From the NCBI GenBank assembly GCA_963793105.1, contig CAWBZB010000014.1:1-64000 (forward strand): a stretch of 64,000 nucleotides of DNA, written 5' to 3'. Shown here piece by piece: positions 60,445 to 64,000 of this stretch (positions are counted from its first letter, which is position 1; every line of letters begins with the position of its first letter). A program made the position numbers and the translations under genes. The DNA comes from UBA10649 sp963793105. Its GTDB lineage: Bacteria; Actinomycetota; Actinomycetes; S36-B12. The notes under the pieces are model-generated. The model saw nothing but the letters and a program-made list of their open reading frames with translations, was not told where the DNA came from and did no database searches.

Positions 60445-61491
60445 ATGACCGGTCTCTGGACGAGCGGATACGCCCGCTTGGCGTTCCTTACGGCTCTGGC
60501 GGCCCTCGCCGCGTACTCCCTCGGCGAGGTGCTGCCTTTCGCCGACCCGATTCCCGCCGCGATCACGGCGGCCGTGGCCACGCGCGCCACCTTCCACCAC
60601 GCCGCGAAGGAGACTGTGTTCCAGGTACTGGGCGCCCTCCTCGGTGCGGCGATCGCCCTGGCCATCGTGTGGCTCATCGGCACGGGCCCGATCGTGATCT
60701 TCCTGCTGGTCCTGCTCTGCTTCGCCCTGGCCCGCGCACTTCGTCTTGCCTCGCCCGACGAGTCCCCGTTTGTCGCCGCGAGCATGTCGGTCACGGTCAT
60801 CCTCGTGGTCGGGACGCACCTCACCACGGAGGGCGCAGTCGAGCGGTTCGTGGGCGTGGCCGTCGGGGCCCTGTGCGCACTCGGCGCGTCCGCCCTGGCT
60901 ACTCCGACCAAAGACACCCGCCTGTTGCGGGCCGATCTCGAGGCGCACCAAGATGCACTGTCGGGCCTGCTGGCGCAGATTGCGAGCGGACTGCGCGAGC
61001 CGGCCGACCGAGGGACCGCGAAGGCCTGGCGCGAGGAGGCCGTCGAGCTGCGCAACCGTTCCATCGGGCTCGCGGCCCGATTCCAGGATCTCGCCTCGCA
61101 TGCGCGCTGGAGCCCCCGGATCGACCCCGACGACCTGGCGTTGCTGAAGCAGAGCCTCGACGCCACCAGCGTGATGTCCGCCCGGGTGCTGTCCATCGCG
61201 TCCGATCTCACGGGCGCGACCAGTCGGTCCTCCACGCCGCTGCCCCCGGCTGCCCTGTCCCCGTTGGCCGATCTCATGGCGATGGCGGCGGACAACATCA
61301 GCGCCGAGGACCCCGCGACGTCAGTCGGCCGCACGCAGGCCCATGAGGCGGTCCGGGTCGCGGACCAGACGGCCCAGATCGCGCTGATCGGCGGGATCGT
61401 CTCGAGTCTCAACCGCATCAACCTGGCGAGCAACGCCGGCCACGATCCCGACGATGACGAGGACGAGGAGTCCGAGCGCGCAGCAACGTGA
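60445..61491 (+). CDS. FUSC/aromatic acid exporter-like membrane protein
   Basis: 348 residues. Five or six hydrophobic helices in the first ~155 residues (DPIPAAITAAVATRATFHHAAKETVFQVLGALLGAAIALAIVW is the family-like segment split across helices 2-3). A long cytoplasmic helical domain and a very acidic tail (DPDDDEDEESE) follow. Related proteins export aromatic acids or other anions; the substrate is unknown. Confidence 0.78.
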   Translation: MTGLWTSGYARLAFLTALAALAAYSLGEVLPFADPIPAAITAAVATRATFHHAAKETVFQVLGALLGAAIALAIVWLIGTGPIVIFLLVLLCFALARALRLASPDESPFVAASMSVTVILVVGTHLTTEGAVERFVGVAVGALCALGASALATPTKDTRLLRADLEAHQDALSGLLAQIASGLREPADRGTAKAWREEAVELRNRSIGLAARFQDLASHARWSPRIDPDDLALLKQSLDATSVMSARVLSIASDLTGATSRSSTPLPPAALSPLADLMAMAADNISAEDPATSVGRTQAHEAVRVADQTAQIALIGGIVSSLNRINLASNAGHDPDDDEDEESERAAT

Positions 61492-61539
61492 CTCTGCCCA
61501 CCCGTCGCGCTGGAGGCGGCTTCCGGGGTCCCCACCGAC

Positions 61540-61545
61540 TAGCCT
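61540..61545 (+). promoter_or_regulatory. -10 element of the diiron/GGDEF gene
   Basis: TAGCCT, about 34 nt before the proposed start, with GGAGGAG in the leader. Confidence 0.35.
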
Positions 61546-61578
61546 CGGCCTGACGAGCTTCGATCGGTTGGAGGAGAG

Positions 61579-63219
61579 TTGGACGACTCCCGCGCCGTCG
61601 CCATCGCGGAGGGCATCTGGTGGGTGGGGGTCCGCCTCCCCGACGATCGCTTCCAGTGCCACGCCTACTTCATCGACAACGGCCACGACAGCGTGCTCGT
61701 CGATCCCGGCTCCCCGCTGACGATCGAGGCGACACTCGCGAAGGTCGACCAGATCGCCTCCGTCGACGCGATCCGCTACCTGGTGTGCCATCACGCCGAT
61801 CCCGACATCGCGGCGAGCCTGCCCACCCTGTCGGAGCGCCTGACGCGCGACGACGTGGAGGTCGTCACGGAATGGCGGGCGGCGGCACTGCTCAAGCACT
61901 ACGGCCATCGCTTCCCCTACTACCTCGTCGAGGAGCACGACTGGCTGATCCCGCTCGACGGTCGTGAGCTGCAGTTCCAGTTGACGCCCTACCTGCACTT
62001 CCCCGGCGCCATGGTGTCGTTCGACACCCTCACCAGAACCCTCTTCTCCTCTGACCTGTTCGGCGGGTTCGTTCCCGACAACGACGTGCTGGTGTCGGAG
62101 GATGTCGACTACATCATCGACAACGCGCGTCCCTTCCATCAGCACTACATGCCGAGCCACGACCTTCTCAATGCCGGACTCACTCGCATCCAGCAGCGCT
62201 GGCCGCAGATCGACCGCATCGCACCGCAGCACGGGCACGTCATCCCGGGTCCCGCCGTGGCTCCCGCCTTCGAGGGTCTGAAGGCGATCGACTGCGGCGT
62301 CTTCGCCCTGTCGGACGCAGACATGGACCTGAAACGCCTGCTGCATATCTCGGAGGCGCGCACGCAGATCACCAACGCGCTGCTCACCATCGCCGAGCCC
62401 CTCGCACTCGTGTCTGCGATGAACACGATCCTGGCCTCGACCCACGAGGCGCGCGACTGCGCCCTCTTCATCGACCTGCCGGACCAGGGGTGGACCATGT
62501 GGGGACTGGGGCACTCCCGGTCCGTTCGTCGCACTCCCCCGGCCGACTGGCCGACCGTGGTTCTGCCGGGCGAGCCGCCCGCCCTGCTGGCCATCCACAC
62601 GGTGGACGACCAGCACCCGGACCGCGATCTCCTGGAAATGCTGCGAGGCCTCGCCGCCTTGGTGCGCCCCGCCATCGACCAGTACCTGCAGGAGTACCGC
62701 CAGTCCCGACGCGTGGAGGATCTTCGACGTGCGTCGCTGACCGATCCACTCACCGGGCTCGGCAATCGACGCGCACTTCAGACGCGCCTCCCGATAGGCC
62801 GCTACTCGCTGGTGTCGTTGGACCTGGACCATTTCAAGGTGGTGAACGACACGTTCGGGCACGCGGCCGGGGACAGCGTGCTGTCGCAGGTGTCCTCAGT
62901 GCTCGCCTCATCGGTGAGGGACGGGGACTCCGTCTACCGACTCGGCGGCGAGGAGTTCCTGGTAGTCCTGCCGAATGCGAATATCGAGCGAGCCATGCAT
63001 GTCGCCGAACGCATCCGCGTGGCCGTCGGCGGACTGGACCTCACCGGCCAGGCACCCGGAGGTGCGATGACCGTCAGCCTCGGGGTCACGTCCGCAGACG
63101 ACGGAGACGAGGCCACGTTCGCGCAGGCGCTGGAGCTCGCCGACTCCGCCTTGTATGCATCCAAGTCGGGGGGCCGCAATCGGGTGACGGCCCTACCCCT
63201 GCCGTATCTGGTGGTCTGA
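61579..63219 (+). CDS. Flavodiiron-type O2-binding (ODP) domain fused to a GGDEF diguanylate cyclase
   Basis: 546 residues. Residues 1-~235 form a metallo-beta-lactamase fold of the flavodiiron/ODP type. Candidate diiron ligands are H72, D74, D76 (HADPD), H140 (YLHFPG), D159 (SSDLFGG) and H218 (PQHGH), with spacings nearly equal to those of flavodiiron proteins. No flavodoxin domain follows. Residues ~265-370 may be a degenerate GAF-like domain, then a short coiled coil. The GGDEF domain (~385-540) has LTDPLTGLGNRRAL, LDLDHFKVVNDTFGH, active-site GGEEF (456-460) and an inhibitory RxxD site (447-450). Likely an oxygen- or NO-responsive c-di-GMP synthase. TTG start only 2 nt from GGAGGAG, so the start is uncertain. 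Confidence 0.85.
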   Translation: MDDSRAVAIAEGIWWVGVRLPDDRFQCHAYFIDNGHDSVLVDPGSPLTIEATLAKVDQIASVDAIRYLVCHHADPDIAASLPTLSERLTRDDVEVVTEWRAAALLKHYGHRFPYYLVEEHDWLIPLDGRELQFQLTPYLHFPGAMVSFDTLTRTLFSSDLFGGFVPDNDVLVSEDVDYIIDNARPFHQHYMPSHDLLNAGLTRIQQRWPQIDRIAPQHGHVIPGPAVAPAFEGLKAIDCGVFALSDADMDLKRLLHISEARTQITNALLTIAEPLALVSAMNTILASTHEARDCALFIDLPDQGWTMWGLGHSRSVRRTPPADWPTVVLPGEPPALLAIHTVDDQHPDRDLLEMLRGLAALVRPAIDQYLQEYRQSRRVEDLRRASLTDPLTGLGNRRALQTRLPIGRYSLVSLDLDHFKVVNDTFGHAAGDSVLSQVSSVLASSVRDGDSVYRLGGEEFLVVLPNANIERAMHVAERIRVAVGGLDLTGQAPGGAMTVSLGVTSADDGDEATFAQALELADSALYASKSGGRNRVTALPLPYLVV

Positions 63220-63251
63220 CGGGGCCTGCACGACGGCAGCCGGCCGCCGTG

Positions 63252-63257
63252 TAGTCT
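63252..63257 (+). promoter_or_regulatory. -10 element of tRNA-Val(GAC)
   Basis: TAGTCT, 28 nt before the tRNA. A GTCCCC-ttg-GGGGAC hairpin (63264-63278) lies between them at the predicted 5' end of the precursor, or it is the terminator of the preceding gene. Confidence 0.4.
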
Positions 63258-63284
63258 GTCGCAGTCCCCTTGGGGGACCCCGAC

Positions 63285-63357
63285 GGGCGATTGGCGCAGG
63301 GGCTAGCGCGCTTCCTTGACACGGAAGAGGTCACAGGTTCGATTCCTGTATCGCCCA
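63285..63357 (+). tRNA. tRNA-Val (anticodon GAC)
   Basis: Acceptor GGGCGAT/ATCGCCC, discriminator A; anticodon stem CTTCC/GGAAG with loop TTGACAC (GAC, Val); T-arm ACAGG-TTCGATT-CCTGT. Shares its acceptor stem with the tRNA-Val(CAC) at 54.4 kb. CCA not encoded. Confidence 0.95.
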
Positions 63358-63383
63358 CCCCTCACGAACGGCGACCCGGAGAA

Positions 63384-63761
63384 TCACGCCACGTCGAATA
63401 TGGAGTTCCACGCAGTCATGTCTTCGGGATAGATCCATCTCTCGACCTGACGCCCGTCGCGGAAATGGAAGATGCTGACCACGCGCGTGCTGACGTCCGT
63501 GCCCGGGCGGGTAGCGCTCATCTCGCTGAGGGCGCAGACGTGGGCATCGCTTCCGAAGACGTCGTGCTCCTGAAGCGAGAAGCCGATGTCACCCAGACGG
63601 GTCAGAAACGACACCAACGCCTCGACACCGATCACGTCGCCCGCCATCGGATGGTCGCCTGGAATGTGCCACACCACCTCTTCGTCGATCAGCGTCTGGA
63701 TCGTCGAGATGTCGCCGGCTCGGAACGCCGCCGCGTCCCGGTAGGCGGTCGCGAACTGCAC
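63384..63761 (-). CDS. NTF2/SnoaL-like protein
   Basis: 125 residues, single cone-shaped domain: AAAFRAGDISTIQTLIDEEVVWHIPGDHPMAGDV at the pocket entrance and FHFRDGRQVERWIYPEDM at the end. Typical of ketosteroid-isomerase/SnoaL-like proteins of unknown substrate. GTG start; ends 27 bp from the tRNA. Confidence 0.8.
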   Translation of the reverse strand: MQFATAYRDAAAFRAGDISTIQTLIDEEVVWHIPGDHPMAGDVIGVEALVSFLTRLGDIGFSLQEHDVFGSDAHVCALSEMSATRPGTDVSTRVVSIFHFRDGRQVERWIYPEDMTAWNSIFDVA

Positions 63762-63911
63762 ACTTCGCGCGGGCGACCGAGCCCGAGGAAGTTCGAGGAT
63801 GGCGCCGAATGCCGTTGTCCTCCAGTGGCTCGACGCTCCCGACGTGACCGCACCGGCAACGGACGACGCCCAGTGGACGACCCGCGGCAGGCCCCGTGGA
63901 TACTCACCTCC

Positions 63912-64000
63912 GTGACCACCGAGGAATCAACGTCGCAGGGCACCGACTGGCGTGAACTCGTCGCCGTCGTGCTGCTGTCAGTGACCACCATCCTGACGGC
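63912..64000 (+). CDS. N-terminus of a membrane protein (cut by window edge)
   Basis: GTG start followed by a short polar leader (TTEESTSQGTDWRE) and the beginning of a membrane helix (LVAVVLLSVTTILTA). Only 29 residues are visible. The layout recalls small actinobacterial membrane proteins with a WRE motif before helix 1; no firm assignment. The 150 bp upstream to the divergent gene hold no clear promoter. Confidence 0.5.
   Translation, partial: MTTEESTSQGTDWRELVAVVLLSVTTILT

Noticed and set aside
63689..63991. Reverse frame of 100 codons near the right edge
   Set aside because: Overlaps both the NTF2-like gene and the start of the forward membrane protein; composition is typical of a shadow frame.

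Overview
This 64 kb window is a GC-rich chromosomal segment of an actinobacterium (class Actinomycetes). The evidence is its gene content and order: divergent polA and paaI, then liv genes and an ANTAR regulator; mltG-aroE-aroC-aroK-aroB-aroQ-pepP-efp-nusB; ruvCAB-yajC-secDF-apt-relA; and pgsA-acyltransferase-pimA, which makes the phosphatidylinositol mannoside precursors typical of this class. A WS/DGAT-type acyltransferase, a DUF5302-like protein and many apparently leaderless genes (TANNNT hexamer 6-7 nt before the start codon) fit the same assignment. I cannot name the genus.

Layout. 1-3.1 kb: polA (reverse, last codons cut off by the left edge) and a hotdog thioesterase share a 22 bp divergent promoter. 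3.2-7.3 kb: livHMGF, a branched-chain amino-acid-type ABC importer. 7.3-9.3 kb: a frameshifted unknown gene and an EamA transporter. 9.3-11.6 kb: the importer's binding lipoprotein, whose two halves are in swapped order, then pdtaR and a tRNA-Leu. 11.6-14.6 kb: an accessory patch with a serine-hydrolase lipoprotein, a fragment matching the tRNA-Leu 3' end, a broken metalloprotease and a small lipoprotein. 14.6-31.2 kb: a long reverse block covering translation (nusB, efp, alaS, aspS, hisS), the shikimate pathway (aroQBKCE), mltG, ruvX and rarA. 31.3-33.4 kb: a membrane-anchored cyclophilin-type PPIase and a DUF349 protein. 33.4-49.0 kb: reverse block with relA, apt, secF, secD, yajC, ruvBAC (behind a LexA box), WS/DGAT, yebC, pdxT, pdxS, a small membrane protein, pimA, an acyltransferase and pgsA. 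49.1-54.5 kb: an EF-G-like GTPase, a repeat-rich convergent gap, a cupin, a HIT protein, thrS and tRNA-Val. 54.6-57.5 kb: two related secreted Ig-like proteins. 57.5-64 kb: pabC/pabB, tRNA-Gly, tRNA-Cys, a small secreted protein, an FUSC-like membrane protein, a diiron-sensor/GGDEF fusion, tRNA-Val, an NTF2-like protein and the start of a membrane protein.

Several genes, including the normally essential efp, secF and thrS and also yebC, apt and the WS/DGAT gene, are interrupted by 1-base shifts. Many are a duplicated G or C. Taken together they look more like residual sequencing error than true pseudogenes, and they limit confidence in every broken gene here.

The most unusual features are the circularly permuted periplasmic-binding-type lipoprotein, the flavodiiron-type O2-binding domain joined to a diguanylate cyclase, overlapping back-to-back -10 elements between polA and paaI, stop codons that double as -10 elements around rarA, a 51-nt perfect palindrome, and the paired Ig-like proteins with a shared C-terminal module.
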